Source: Isoetes taiwanensis
Lineage: Eukaryota > Streptophyta > Lycopodiopsida > Isoetales > Isoetaceae
Assembly (NCBI GenBank): GCA_021234155.1
Contig: JAJEKV010000011.1
Location: forward strand, 1,426,001 to 1,490,000
Length of the DNA: 64,000 bases
Reading direction: 5' to 3'
The notes under the pieces were generated by a model. The model saw only the letters and a list, made by a program, of their open reading frames with translations, searched no databases and was not told where the DNA came from. Both the position numbers and the translations under genes were made by a program. Shown one piece after another: positions 23,491 to 34,703 of this stretch; position 1 is the stretch's first letter, and every line of letters begins with the position of its first letter.

Positions 23491-24035
23491 GAGGTAATTT
23501 GAGATCTCATTTTGTCCCATTAAGGGATGCTTAAAAAGCCACATCAGCTTTTTAAACTGTCCAATAAGAGAAGAGCTCCAGTGTATTTTATTCCAGTATT
23601 ATGTGGCAGCAGTAATTAATGCAGTTCTAACTAACTTTTGCAGTGTCATTTTTCTACTATAACTTTTGATCAAAAACTCTGATTCGAACACTATTTGTGG
23701 CAATGGATTCGTCTCCTCAAGATCTTTCTAATGACAACCCATTGTTATATCTTTTGGGATGTAAATATATAAGAAAAGAGCAAAAAACCATATTTTTTAA
23801 GGTTAACACATATGGCTTGTATTGAAATACATCATAACCATATATCACTTGAAAGATCTTTTCATTCTGCATCTAATGCAACAAACGCCGCAGCATTTTC
23901 ATGAGTAGATCAAAAGTTATAGGGAAAAAACGACAGCAATGAAGTTGTTAATGCTGCATTAATTGCAGTTTGATGTAGAGTACTCATTCTATTGGAGGAT
24001 TCTTATGGGGACAAAAGGAGATCTCAAATTACCTC
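23491..24035. mobile_element. TA-flanked MITE (Tc1/mariner-like)
   Basis: The 545-bp block has 28-bp terminal inverted repeats with one mismatch (left end gaggtaatttgagatctc, 23491-23518; right arm 24008-24035). It is flanked by TA on both sides (23489-23490 and 24036-24037). The interior is AT-rich with no coding capacity. TA duplication fits the Tc1/mariner superfamily, although the TIR is not the standard Stowaway sequence. It splits the proline-rich repeats of the minus-strand pseudogene. Confidence 0.85.
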
Positions 24036-24230
24036 TAATGTGGTGGTGGGGGTGGTGGAGTAAACTGAACTGGGCTGGGGCTTTGAATATTGGAGGCAGA
24101 AGTTTCGTGGCTACTACCTGGGGACATTTAAGGAGGTGTGAAAACCATCGGAGGAGGAAGCCTGCGAGCAAGAGATGGAGGCGCTGCAGCTCTTTTCTCT
24201 CCAGCCATACTCAACAAGTAGCGTTAGACG

Positions 24231-24324
24231 GTATAAATTTATACGACACAGAAGCAGGAACGGTAGACGGTATAAATTTATACAGAGAAGGGCAACGTTG
24301 AACGCAAATGGTATAAATTTATAC
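24231..24324. promoter_or_regulatory. GTATAAATTTATAC palindromes, cluster 1
   Basis: Three perfect copies of the 14-bp palindrome lie at 24231-24244, 24270-24283 and 24311-24324. They are immediately upstream of the minus-strand ATG at 24208. Two are preceded by tagacg. The spacing of 39-41 bp is close to four helical turns. Role unknown; possibilities are binding or methylation sites. Confidence 0.8.
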
Positions 24325-25005
24325 AAAAACTCGCAGATATTCGTATAGGAGACTTTATGGAGAACCGCTATACGGAAAGGCACTGAGCAGAGGTACTTAA
24401 GCCCGGCGCCGGTCGATCTATTTTCTATATATGTTGTTCGGAGTCGAAGCCGCTCGCGTTGCGCCTTATATACCCCCCCCCTCCCTAAATTTGCTCTCCT
24501 GAACAGCTATAAGCGATTCCATACGGTCATGGCCACGTAAGTCTCTAATCAGTACTATTCTAGTTCCGCATCTCTTTTAATCTGTTGAGTCCAGTGTTGT
24601 TTACGTACGCGTATGGTATGAGTTAAAGTACTTACGTACCGTGCCGGGACGTACAATACGTACTTAAGCATTTTGTGCAAACAATGATTAAAATTTTTTT
24701 TTTATCTGTTGTTTAACGTACGCGTACGATACATACTTTTTGGTGCGATGCGTACTTTATAGGTCGATACCCCGATTTTATGATTTTTCACAAAAAGGTT
24801 AAAGTGCGTATCGTGCGTATTTTATGGTATCGTCACGTCGCACTGCGGCGTATTTTGAACAACAACATTTTAACGTGCTTTCGTGCGTTAAATCGGTGAC
24901 GTCGTTACGCTACGTCCCGTCTTTGTCAGACGTTAACGTCGCGTTCCATACACGCGTCGAATGCGGTAAATCTGTTACTACACTGGTTGAGTCTAAGGTC
25001 CTTCT
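24325..25005. other. CGTAC-rich divergent intergenic region
   Basis: No gene. A pyrimidine-rich tract lies near 24470-24490. From about 24600 to 24960 the sequence is unusually rich in CG dinucleotides and the words CGTAC, TACGTA and CGTACGCGTA (24603 and 24717 both have acgtacgcgta), in an otherwise AT-rich, CG-poor neighbourhood. It separates the two palindrome clusters. Confidence 0.6.
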
Positions 25006-25412
25006 GTATAAATTTATACTGAGAGGGTTCTGCAATGGTATAAATTTATACCGCTCATGCTCAGACAGTGTAAATTTATACCGTTGAAGAACACTTGCGG
25101 TATAAATTTATATGCTCCGCCGTTGCAGAACCCTTTTGGTATAAATTTATACCACAAGTGTTAGATACCGTCTGCAGAACACTTGTGGTATAAATTTATA
25201 CCAAAGGGTTACGCAGCGATATAAATTTATACCGTCGAGCCGATGCGTATAAATTTATCACCGAGTAAATACGCAACGATATAAATTTATCCGCGTCGAA
25301 AGCACGACAGATAAATTTATACCGATAGATCCTCTCGGTATAAATTTATACAGAAGAAGACCAAAGTCGTTAAAACAAACAGTTCGTAAACACTTTTGGT
25401 ATAAATTTATAC
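25006..25412. promoter_or_regulatory. GTATAAATTTATAC palindromes, cluster 2
   Basis: Twelve copies or close variants start at 25006, 25038, 25068, 25100, 25139, 25188, 25219, 25247, 25279, 25309, 25338 and 25399. Six are perfect 14-mers, several extended to GGTATAAATTTATACC. Typical spacing is 28-32 bp. Copies 25139 and 25188 lie in a larger inverted repeat (about 25132-25163 against 25177-25208, sharing ggtataaatttataccacaa). The cluster ends about 210 bp before the ATG of the methyltransferase gene. Confidence 0.85.
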
Positions 25413-27057
25413 GAGGGGATAACCTCCAAGGTTTATATTTAAATAGGGTGTGGAGTGGCTAAGAAAGGTCCAAAACCATACTAGTTAAATAATAGTGTTG
25501 TGTTTTAAGGTCAATTGACACAGAAAAAGAGGTAAAACAGCACGAATTTGAGGATCTTTAAGCCACTTTTTTAATAGCTAAAGTGTTTAAAATAGTTTAA
25601 AAAACTGTTTTTCTAATGTGAAAATGGTTTTTTTTTTGCGCCGTTTCAGCCACAAGATTATTATCAAACATAAAGGACAACCATCACAGCCACCAGCGCC
25701 AAAGATACAAACGTATGAACTGAAAGATCAAACATGGTACGTACACAGGGGAGCGAGAGAGCGCTACCCCACTGAGGCGTACCTCTATTTCGGCGAAATG
25801 ACAAGCCTTACGACCACAGAAAACAAAGATGAGCTACTTATGAACTGCATAAATGACAAATGGGACGTTGTTTACATTCTGAACACTAGAATGCTTTGTA
25901 TAAGCATGTGCAAACCAAAAGACGTCCACGATTATATTGCCAAAAATTACAAGAATGGCTATGTAAGTTGGTCTTCGTTACTTTACCTTATATATTTATA
26001 CCGTCAGCTTTCTAATTTACCCTGCATTACAGGACATAGTTGACATTCTGTCCTCAGTAACACTATGTGATGAAAAAGTTATGACCAAAGGCCTTTGGTA
26101 CCCGCGTCTTAAGGAAGATGTGGAGAAGGAAGAGGAAGAGGAGGAACAAGAAGAGGAAGAGGTGGTGACAAGAGGGAAGGGCAAGAGGCAAGCACTGGTA
26201 GACACACAGCCAAAAACAAAAAAGTCAAAAACCACAAAGGCCTTGACCATAGAGGAGCCAACAGAAGCGCTTCAAAAGGCTCCTGGAGCAGATATTGTTT
26301 TGCAGCCCTCAGACAAGTCAAGTGCTATTTTAAAGAGGGTTAATGAGACCAAACTCCTTAAGCAAACTATTTCTTTGATGCTGAGCACGATTAAGAGGCC
26401 ACCAAAAAATGAAGATGGGGTCAGAGTGCTTCGGGTAAGAAAGTTGTACGCGGCACATGTGGCTATCCTCAAGCAAAGAATGAGAAGGAATCCACATGCA
26501 CATGTGTCGCCACTGGTTCTGATGGTTGACAGAAGTCAGGTCAACCAACTAAAAGATTACAGAAAGGCCGACTTCGAAGATTATACCTATTATGTTCTTG
26601 GCAGCACACATAGTTACAAAGCAAGGAAAGAACTATCAAAAGAAGAAAGCCGAAACGAAGTCACTGGAAGAGCGTAGAAGCGTATATCTATGTGGGGGTA
26701 ATAGACGAAGAGGCAAAAGTCATTGCTGTGAGCTGAGACATAATCTCGACAATGACTTCAGATTAAAAATGAGCCTCATAGACAAAATCCGTTTCATGCA
26801 CTGAGAATATGTAGAGTTCAAACAAGTGCATGGAAAAGACTTCAAAAAACAAAAGAACAAGCTCCAAGAACTTCGAGAAGCCTGTGTGATAGAGTGCTGC
26901 CTTAGTTATGATTCGGATAAGAAGCCCATAATGGCTGTGAAGCAGTACGACAACTACTTCCAACTTGCTTTCAAAGATGGTCAAGTAAGTAAAACTTTTA
27001 ATTTAGTCTTTTAGTAGTATGTTTAGTGTGGTTTGAAGTGTGTATTAGCCTTGAGCT

Positions 27058-27135
27058 GTATAACTTTATACCAACCATGGAAGCCCGCACCATGTTAAAA
27101 TTGAAACAGGTCCAGGGCACGGTATAAATTTATAT
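27058..27135. promoter_or_regulatory. Palindrome copies inside an intron
   Basis: A variant (gtataactttatac, 27058-27071) and a near-perfect copy (gtataaatttatat, 27122-27135) lie in the intron between exons 2 and 3 of the methyltransferase gene. They flank ccaaccatgg, which has an inverse ccatggttgg at 27176-27185, so the intron also holds a larger imperfect fold. Confidence 0.7.
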
Positions 27136-28237
27136 CGTGCCTTGGCACGGTGCGCATTTAGACAGTGGAACCCTTCCATGGTTGGTTTAATTTTTTACTG
27201 TGTAATAAACTCTGGTACGCTATTCAACACTAAACTCCTTGACTTCGACCATTAACAGGTGTGGGATCTTCAAGAAAGAATTTTCTGCATGTTCGAGGAT
27301 GGTGAGCTTAAAGAACAAGCTAGCTCCGCAGGAAAAAAACCAAAAAATTGAAGCAAAACAAAAACATATGAGCATTGTACCCTGGACGCAGCTACAGGGT
27401 CTAAAAAGCAAAGAAATTTTTGTGCGACTCTTAGAGAAAGTTGTGGCCAAGGAATGTACTCTAGATGAAATGGATAAGGAAGCTAAGACATAAGACTTAT
27501 TTTGTATGTCGTGTTCTTCTTTCCCTTACTTTGTCTTACAACCTTTTTCCTCGTGCAGTCAGAAAGACATTGTCACCTGCCAATCCGATTTAATGAAGCA
27601 ACTAAACCTAGAAGACTGGGAGGAGTGCAAGTTCTTTACCCAATTTGTACCACAGATAGTATAATCAGAGAGCACGCAGTTAACTTCAGTGGATGGGTAA
27701 GTTTTGCAGAAAATATATTTTGTCTTCGTGCCTTTGTCTCACTGTTCTCTTACAGAACAAGAAGAAAGGGCTACCAGCAAGCTTTTTGAACCTGGTTCGT
27801 AGGGCCAAAGAGAAAAGGCAGAGACTAAAGGCCATTGAACAGGAAAAATCAGTCGGCTCCAGCAGTTTTGACACTAGCTATGAGAGATTTACAACTTTTG
27901 GCCAGGACTGCTTGTACAGGGTTGTTCAGGGTGATTGCACCAGGCTGGAGACTCTTTTGGACAAGCAAAATTTTACATTGTGCATAGCAGATATTCCTTA
28001 TGGCTTCAAAATTAAAGATAGCGCCTTCGACGATGAGGCTTTCACGCACGTGCAAGTCCGTGCTTTTTTGGACGGCCTAAAGGAATTCACGCTATCTGCA
28101 AACTGGAGGGTATTTTCATTCTGACCTGCAGACGATGTTCGTGCTTAAACCTATGGGAGCGGTCTGTAACGTCGGCTTTGAAAACTATATTTGGTAAGCT
28201 TTACATTTGTTGCTTTTCTTTTTACTGTAACTCCATG

Positions 28238-28395
28238 GTATAAATTTATACCACAGTTGCCTTAAGGTTTAAATTTATACGGCTGGAGCAAGCGTGATAT
28301 AAATTTATACCGCATGGCAACCTTCGTATAAATTTATACGGCATGGCACCTGGTATAAATTTATACAACAAGGCAACCGTGGTATAAATTTATAC
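28238..28395. promoter_or_regulatory. GTATAAATTTATAC palindromes in last intron
   Basis: Six copies or variants start at 28238, 28267, 28297, 28326, 28353 and 28382, with spacing of 27-30 bp, all within the intron 28194-28456. Four are perfect 14-mers. Spacers share catggca or aaggca words, so the array looks like it grew by unit duplication. Confidence 0.85.
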
Positions 28396-29138
28396 CGCCA
28401 TACCACTGGGCTAACTTATTTTCATTGTTTTCTTTCTACTAATTTTTAATTGCCAGGCTAAAGACGAACCTCAAGGGACATGGTGGTGGTCCGCGCTTAG
28501 TCAGCTGTTTTGAGCATTTCCATATAGGTTATTACAGCACAGACACCAAAAAAACCATGGCTCATTTCAATACCCAGAATGAGAAAACTCCTCCCTGCAA
28601 TGCTTTTCAGATCCCGGCTACTTTGCCAAAGTTAAAAGACCCATAGAGACAAGGCGCCGTGGTGTCCCATTATCAGAAGCCACAACGGCTTATTAATAAT
28701 TTAATACAGTGGTTTTCTCGCCCAGGCGACTGGATTTTAGATGCATTTTCTGGAACATGCACCACATCAATTTGCGCTCTTAAGCAGGGGCGCAATGTTG
28801 TCTCCGTTGATATAGATCCAGAGAAAATAAGTTTCATCAGGATCAGGATAAGCTTCTGTGAATCCTTTCCTGATGAAAATGAGGAACTGGGAGCAAAGAA
28901 TGGTGCTGGCGATGTTAAAGTCACTTACACAGAAATCCAGCCTCCAATTACAGGGAGAAAAGATGAGGAGGTGGAGTTTGTGGGCCTCGAGCCTGTGGAG
29001 CCTGTGCCCGAGAAACCGCCTGTACCAGTAGCATTGGAATTAGAAGCAGGCGTCTCTGCTGTTGTGGCCTCGCAAGAGACAGATCCTAAGGGGGACGAGA
29101 GTCCTGTGGACTGGGAAGATCCACCACCTCCCGTATGA

Positions 29139-30795
29139 TATTATACAGAGAGATTGAAATGTCTTGTTATCATTTTTTTATCGTATAAGTGCCTCTAGTT
29201 TCATTGTAAACTATGTACTAAAAATTGTAATATATATTTATGAAAATTTTTAAACTGAAAGCTTTGTGTCTTCAACAATGCTTAATTAGAACAACTCTTT
29301 CTTGCTCCATGATTTCACACTCTTTGTCTTTTATATGTTTGATTTTAGTAGTGCTTACATTAAGCGTGCAAAAAGACAAACTATATTTCCTTCTATTTTC
29401 AACAGTACGAACTTATTGAGTTTTCGAAACTAATGTTTCTCTCCTTAAAACAAGCATTTTTTTTTGCCCTCTTTTTAAAATGAAAAAGCTTCAAAAATGT
29501 TACTCTTTTGGGAGTATTCCAAACGCTAAATGCTCAACAATCTATTTTCTCCCTATTTTGTCTGTTTTTTTTCAAGTTTCCAATTTTTGTAAAGGAATCT
29601 TTCAAACACACTTCTTAAATAAGTGCGTTTCATTTAAACCTTGTTTTACGCAGACTTTCAATCTTGACCTTAGAAAACCTACCAACTGCACTAAATTTGA
29701 GATATCTTCAACATGATGCTAAATCAAGTTTAAGCCTTGGTATAGTTTGCTGTGAGCTTTTGGAATGTCAAAAGGAGCGACATTTTCACAAAGCTATAAG
29801 AAATGATATCTTAAAAAAGCTCAAAGATGGAAACAAATTCCATGCGAAAACAAAGCTATAAGAATTGATATGTTCAGAAAGCTCAAAGATGGAAGGAAAT
29901 ACCCTGCGAAATTGTCCAGACTGAGACTTATTTGTAAAATGACCTCTGAAACTCATTTCCATCACAAAGTATGGTGAAGCAAATGAAATACAGGACTCCA
30001 GTTCTAGATCCTAGCTCTGCTCTCAGTATTGCTATGTTCTAGACTTCACAACAATAGGGTCTAATGGCCTTTATGAGCTCATGCATTCAACTATATCTAT
30101 CTATGATAACTTTGTATAACTGCATGCCTGAATGAACATATCTATCTGCGGACTTTTGATGCATTTGGTTCATCTATCTGCTCAGTTAAAACAGTCTATC
30201 ATCAGGATTGGTACAACTGATAGGCATATAATCCTATAAAGTGAAGAACAAAATTCTTTTGGTAGAAACAGACACTGAAATAAGTTACTCAGATTGGCAT
30301 ATAAGCATACCACCATGTCATGGTTTCATGCATACATACCAAAATATTAAAGCTCCATCGAATTGGGCACTCAAGCCTCTAGTCCAGTATGTTTCAGTGG
30401 CATGTATGTGTGAAGCGAAAAGCGAAAGGAAAGGCCTGCAGCAAACAAATAGCCCCCTAGATTGAAGAAGATGGATACTGCAGTTAGGATCTAATTTATA
30501 GCATCAAAATTGATAAATGTATATATCATATTGCATTTTGAAAATGGTCTGTTGCAAAATATCATGGACCCCTATACACTCAATAAGAAGCCTCTAGTGG
30601 TGCAGAGCATAAAGGTTTTAAAAGAACACTCCTTTAGTATGATGGAAGAACCGATCCTCAATATGATGAACCTCGTAGCAAGAAATCAATGGCACTGGCG
30701 GGGATGCTGTAAACGCCTTGCCAAAATCACAGTAAACAACCCATACCGGGTCTCTTGCCATATGCAAGACCTCCACGGAGCCTTTGAACAGAAGC
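29139..30795. other. No gene recognised; 62-bp tandem repeat
   Basis: Two copies of a 62-bp unit (29788-29849 and 29850-29911) begin acaaagctataagaa. The remaining sequence has only short frames without recognisable domains. Confidence 0.55.
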
Positions 30796-30803
30796 ATTAA
30801 ACA

Positions 30804-31346
30804 CAGGGTTGCCCTTAAGGCCATATCTGCATAGGCGTGATTTAGAAGGTGAGGCGAATCATAAGCTTTCTATATTAATTTTGTAGGCGATTACTTTTTG
30901 CGACTTGAGCTGTTTCATAGAAACTCTAGCGAACCTTGCCAATGTTAATGTGGTAATTGAAATAAATAAATTAGATGTCAATTCACATACAACTTACAGG
31001 ATTAAAGAAACCTATTATGTTTAGCAAAATTTGAGTAGTTGTTGATTTTTTGAGTATTCTACTATGGTTCACTAGAGCTAGCAAACAATTACTTGCTCTA
31101 CAATGTTGTTAAGGGGATAATCTATGATCCTAAACACTTAGATCCATGGAACTGGAGGCGAAACTCTAGATCTGAGCTTAAAAATGCATGGCTAATTTAA
31201 GAAAGGCGGGCGGACGAAATGGTAAAACTTTGGCGAAAGAATATAATTTATTTTCAATAGTAACCTATTCAGATTTAGTATCTCATTTTTGAAAATATTC
31301 AAAATATAGCCATTTGGCTATAAATAGCCCCTTAAGGGCAACCCTG
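30804..31346. mobile_element. hAT-type MITE
   Basis: The 543-bp element has 17-bp terminal inverted repeats CAGGGTTGCCCTTAAGG / CCTTAAGGGCAACCCTG and a perfect 8-bp target duplication ATTAAACA (30796-30803 and 31347-31354). An 8-bp duplication and a CA-G start are hallmarks of hAT transposons. No coding capacity, so it is non-autonomous. Confidence 0.93.
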
Positions 31347-31354
31347 ATTAAACA

Positions 31355-33155
31355 GCTCCACATGACGTGGCAGTGACGAAGGATAAGCCAAAGTGAAGAG
31401 GCTGGCATGCTGTAACAAATACTGAATAAGGCTCAAGCGAGTGACAGGATCCACAGAGGTGAGCAAAAAAAAAATATTTGTATTTTCCATATGCCCAAAG
31501 ATTCATGCCGAAAACCCCAGGTCAGGAACCACATTGAAAATTCTTTCTTGATTTTTGACTTAAAGAAGAACAAAACAATAGATATACCTGACATGAATGA
31601 TGACAGTACTTGTAATTGACCAGAAGAGCTTGATCTCTTGCCTAATATCGGCTGCAATCACCATAAACTAACTTCAAAAACTCCCCTTCTTCACCGCCTC
31701 ACCGTCTGCAACAAAAACTCCTCGTCTTCATCGCCTCACCGACTTTGCAGAAAGCGAAAATTAAGCCTGACCTTCTTCCCCCCCCCAAACAAAGTTGACT
31801 TTGGAACGAAGACTTTGTTTATGCAATCACATGCCGGAAAGAATCGGTTCTCATTCATCTTAGCAGATTTTCTACAATGGTGGATAGTGGGTAGCCGCGC
31901 ACATGCGAACTACCCACGAAAAATAAAGGGAAAATCCAATTATAACATTTGGACCGCTAACAGATGTTCGGCTGGTGTACCTGTCAAAAGCTTATCACCG
32001 GGATTAAAAAACCCCGCCCTTTCGGGTTTTCGGGGAAAAACCCTAGTGATAAACCTTCGGCAAGGGGCTTAGACAAACGCAAGGCAGAGAAATCGCTCCC
32101 AAAACCCACGAATGAAACAGATGCCGCTCGCGAACCTGTACCTGCACATCACCAACAAAAACAACAAGACAAAAACAAACCTCCCAAAGTGGAGGGGCTG
32201 ATTACGCGCGTGCCACGCGACAAATATAATAAACAAAGAAGGGGGGGGTGGGTTCAAAGAGAAAGAGGTACTGCTGAGAGAGAAGAGGAAGCGCCGATGA
32301 GGAGTTGATGCAGAAACGCGCCTAAAATAGCGAACTCCCAACCAGAATGGACATGCGCTGCCCGCATGCATGCAAAACATGCATGCTCGTCCCATTCTAG
32401 AATGACGATCCGATGTCTCGGATCGATGGGATCACATGCCGGAAAGAATCGGCATCAGCAGTAGGCTTAGAGCACCACAAAATGTGGCTCTCATGCTGCG
32501 CCCATGATGCCAAAAATTGGAGATGGATAATTTGATAGCCCCCTAATTGAATTTTGTGGTAAGGGCCAAGGGCCAATTTTTGGAACACCGAGAAAATTTT
32601 CCGCTGGCAAAATCCCCCCACAACCTTAGCAAACTAACTTAAAAAAAAAATCCAAAAAGTTTTCCTCTAGATTGGAAAAACCAAATTTAAACAATAGATT
32701 TGTTGTATAAAACTTCGTTTCGGGTTCATGTCTGCTCGATATAGTCCCACTCTGATGTCTGGCTGTCTCTTTATGCATTGTCTCAACAATCTCACCCTAA
32801 ATTTAGTCTGTGTTCCTTGTAGTTTGTTATTGTCCACTTCGTTCCATAGGTCACATCCCATGCCTAACCCCCATTTCTGTGTTTCTGACATCCATCCACC
32901 TTCATTATTTCTTGCTATCTCTTTTGATTCCTCTATTGCTCATGCGACCAACTTGAGTCTTGATTGGTAAGTTGCATTCCTGGTTAGACATGATATTATT
33001 CTTTCCAACCCCAGGATCTCGAATTGATCTTCACATTTATCAAATTGAGGTGTACTCAGTTTGTTATATGTTTTAGTATCAAAGATGGCAGTACAAAATG
33101 TTTTAACAAATTTGTTATGGTATGAAACAATGCAGCGAAATTAGCAAGAGAATTC
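31355..33155. other. No gene recognised; 22-bp direct repeat
   Basis: The phrase atcacatgccggaaagaatcgg occurs near 31826 and again near 32431. A short GC hairpin-like patch lies near 32000 (ccccgccctttcgggttttcgggg). Frames on both strands are not convincing genes. Confidence 0.45.
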
Positions 33156-34000
33156 TTTTTTTTTTTTTTTTTTTTGAAATGGAAGAGGAAGACTTATACG
33201 CCATCAGTATCTTAGTATGGGATACAACAATAACACCACGAGAAGATGGATAAATGTCTTGAAAAATGCGGAGCCTGCAAGGCTCCTCGATTGAGCATAA
33301 TAGGCAAACATAACCTAGATGAAAGGCCTTTTGCCTAGTTGGAGACCATGTCCCTGGGTAGGACGCCAAGAGAACACATTGGCTATCTAGTGTATTGTTA
33401 TATAAACCTTATAGCTAGGACTATGTTGGTTGAACTAGGCAACACTCAAGTGTTTCAACATTTGCCACAATGCACTTATACGCAAATACCTATGTATAAC
33501 TTGCCATCAAATGATAGAAACGGTAGATGAACAACTCATCCCAACGACATCGCCATGTACGAACACACATGGCTTTTCGGATCTGCAATTGCCACTCATT
33601 TGATCGTGGGAAAGGTTGTGGAGCTAAGAGAAGGCAATATATGGAGCTGACAAAGTGCTTGCCTTTATGTATGAAAATTCTCATGACAACCCCAAGGCAC
33701 ACTTTCCATGACACCAAGCTCCATTATAAGAGGCAAATCCTCCGCTACCTTCTATTATATAGTCACATCCCAACGTGAGAGTAGGAATTTTGCTTGAAAC
33801 TTAGGACATGATAAGAAGCAACCACTTTCACACTATGCTTGAATAAAGGTGATACTAGCTAAGATCCATGTCTCTGTGTAAGGAGGATGCATTGATGTAG
33901 CAAGTGGTGGTACTAAGAAGTTTGGCAGCAATGGTGCCACCGCCAACGAATATCTAGTAGAGCATGGATACGAGGACATGGCCAAAATAGATGTCTGACT
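33156..34000 (-). other. Possible poly(A)-tailed retroposed sequence
   Basis: A run of 20 T (33156-33175) would be a poly(A) tail on the minus strand, preceded on that strand by protein-like frames (LAPQPFPRSNEWQLQIRK at about 33600) that I cannot assign. A LINE fragment or retrocopy is possible. I found no target duplication, so the boundaries are approximate. Confidence 0.25.
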
Positions 34001-34703
34001 GTATCCCACGCTGCAACTCGTAACTTAACACACGAGCATAAAAACCCATGGGATGCACACTCATATACTTAACACATATAAGAACCCATGGGATGCACAC
34101 TCATATGTTTAAGCCCATGTGCTGGGTGTATCTGATAGCCCATAGTAATTACGACGTGTCTCATCTCCAATATAAACCTGGTTGTCTATCTAGAAGAAAT
34201 TTAACAAATGCAATCCTTATACTCATTGTTTTAAATTGTAAACTGATGCATGTAGAAGCAGATAGTGTTCAATAACTTTGTGTTCTTTGCTTGGAATATC
34301 TCTTCATGTCTTTGCTTTATGGTGCATAATAGATCTAGAGGCTATCAACATGGTTTTAAAAGAATGTCATTTATTGAGCAATTGTTTCTGCCATATTTTA
34401 CCGTATGAAGAGTTTAGTTGCATAAATTCATTCAGATTTCCAGAATTGGTCCACTATTTTAGGATCAATGGTCCTATAAGAATATTGGGGGGTTCAAATA
34501 GCCTTTATTATTAAACGCTCAAGATGCATAAAGATGAATAAGTAGTGATAATTATGTCATAACATAACAAGTTCGATGCTCCAGTTCTTTCTCAATAAAG
34601 CATGTTCTCAATTGCTGAAATTCATTTTCTTGAACTACCGTATAATAATGCAAAGTTGCTATTTCTATATCTCTTATATATATACAATTATATAAGCACC
34701 CCC

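Larger units (their letters stand above)
21985..24208 (-). pseudogene. Proline-rich / transposase-like N-terminal pseudogene
   Basis: Starting at an ATG at 24208-24206 (MAGEKRAAAPPSLARRLPPP), the minus strand encodes a proline-rich segment with repeated RLPPPM-FTPP units. These are cut by a TAA and then by the MITE at 23491-24035, and resume at 23510-23061 (RRLPPPMRFTPPQ). Downstream come a helical stretch (LRETYKKACTSQRRKKL, about 23000-22900) and, at 22470-21985, VCQTTFKLIHALGSKRF followed by an HG-like spacer and SPMYHLSENF. The VCQ-FK-IH-LG-KRF pattern recalls the N-terminal part of the same broad transposase-like family as the 11.5-14.5 kb gene, but no catalytic domain follows. A gypsy RT fragment interrupts it. 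The start lies 23 bp from the first GTATAAATTTATAC copy and the gene is divergent to the methyltransferase gene. The family call is tentative. Confidence 0.5.
25624..29138 (+). pseudogene. ParB-like/DNA methyltransferase fusion gene, damaged
   Basis: Predicted exons: 25624-25962, 26033-26984, 27259-~27503, 27559-27696, 27756-28193 and 28457-29138, most with GT-AG ends. Exon 1 is novel. Exon 2 has an acidic/basic linker, then a region like the ParB/sulfiredoxin fold (VSPLVLMVDRSQ, then YYVLGSTHSYKARKEL, like the G-x-H-R-x-x-A motif). The C-terminal half is a beta-class N4/N6 methyltransferase: motif IV as ADIPYGF (about 27985), a core piece ENYIW-LKTNLKGHGGG, then motif I region GDWILDAFSGTCTTS (about 28722) and SVDIDPEKI. 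The tail is proline/acidic. IV-before-I order defines the beta class. Lesions: shifts near 26640-26740, 27340 and 28110, and stops at 26802 (TGA), 27662 (TAA) and 28644 (TAG). Enzymatic activity in this copy is unlikely. Fusions of ParB-like and methylase domains are known from phage and bacteria, so transfer is possible. The methyltransferase call is firm, the ParB-like call moderate. Confidence 0.75.

Noticed and set aside
25006-25412. CRISPR-like array of palindromic repeats
   Set aside because: The repeats are only 14-16 bp and variable, spacers are short and partly similar to each other, and the setting is eukaryotic with introns and LTR elements; no cas genes.
31638-32308. Overlapping plus-strand frames as a gene
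   Set aside because: No consistent splicing, no domain, and composition resembles the non-coding surroundings.
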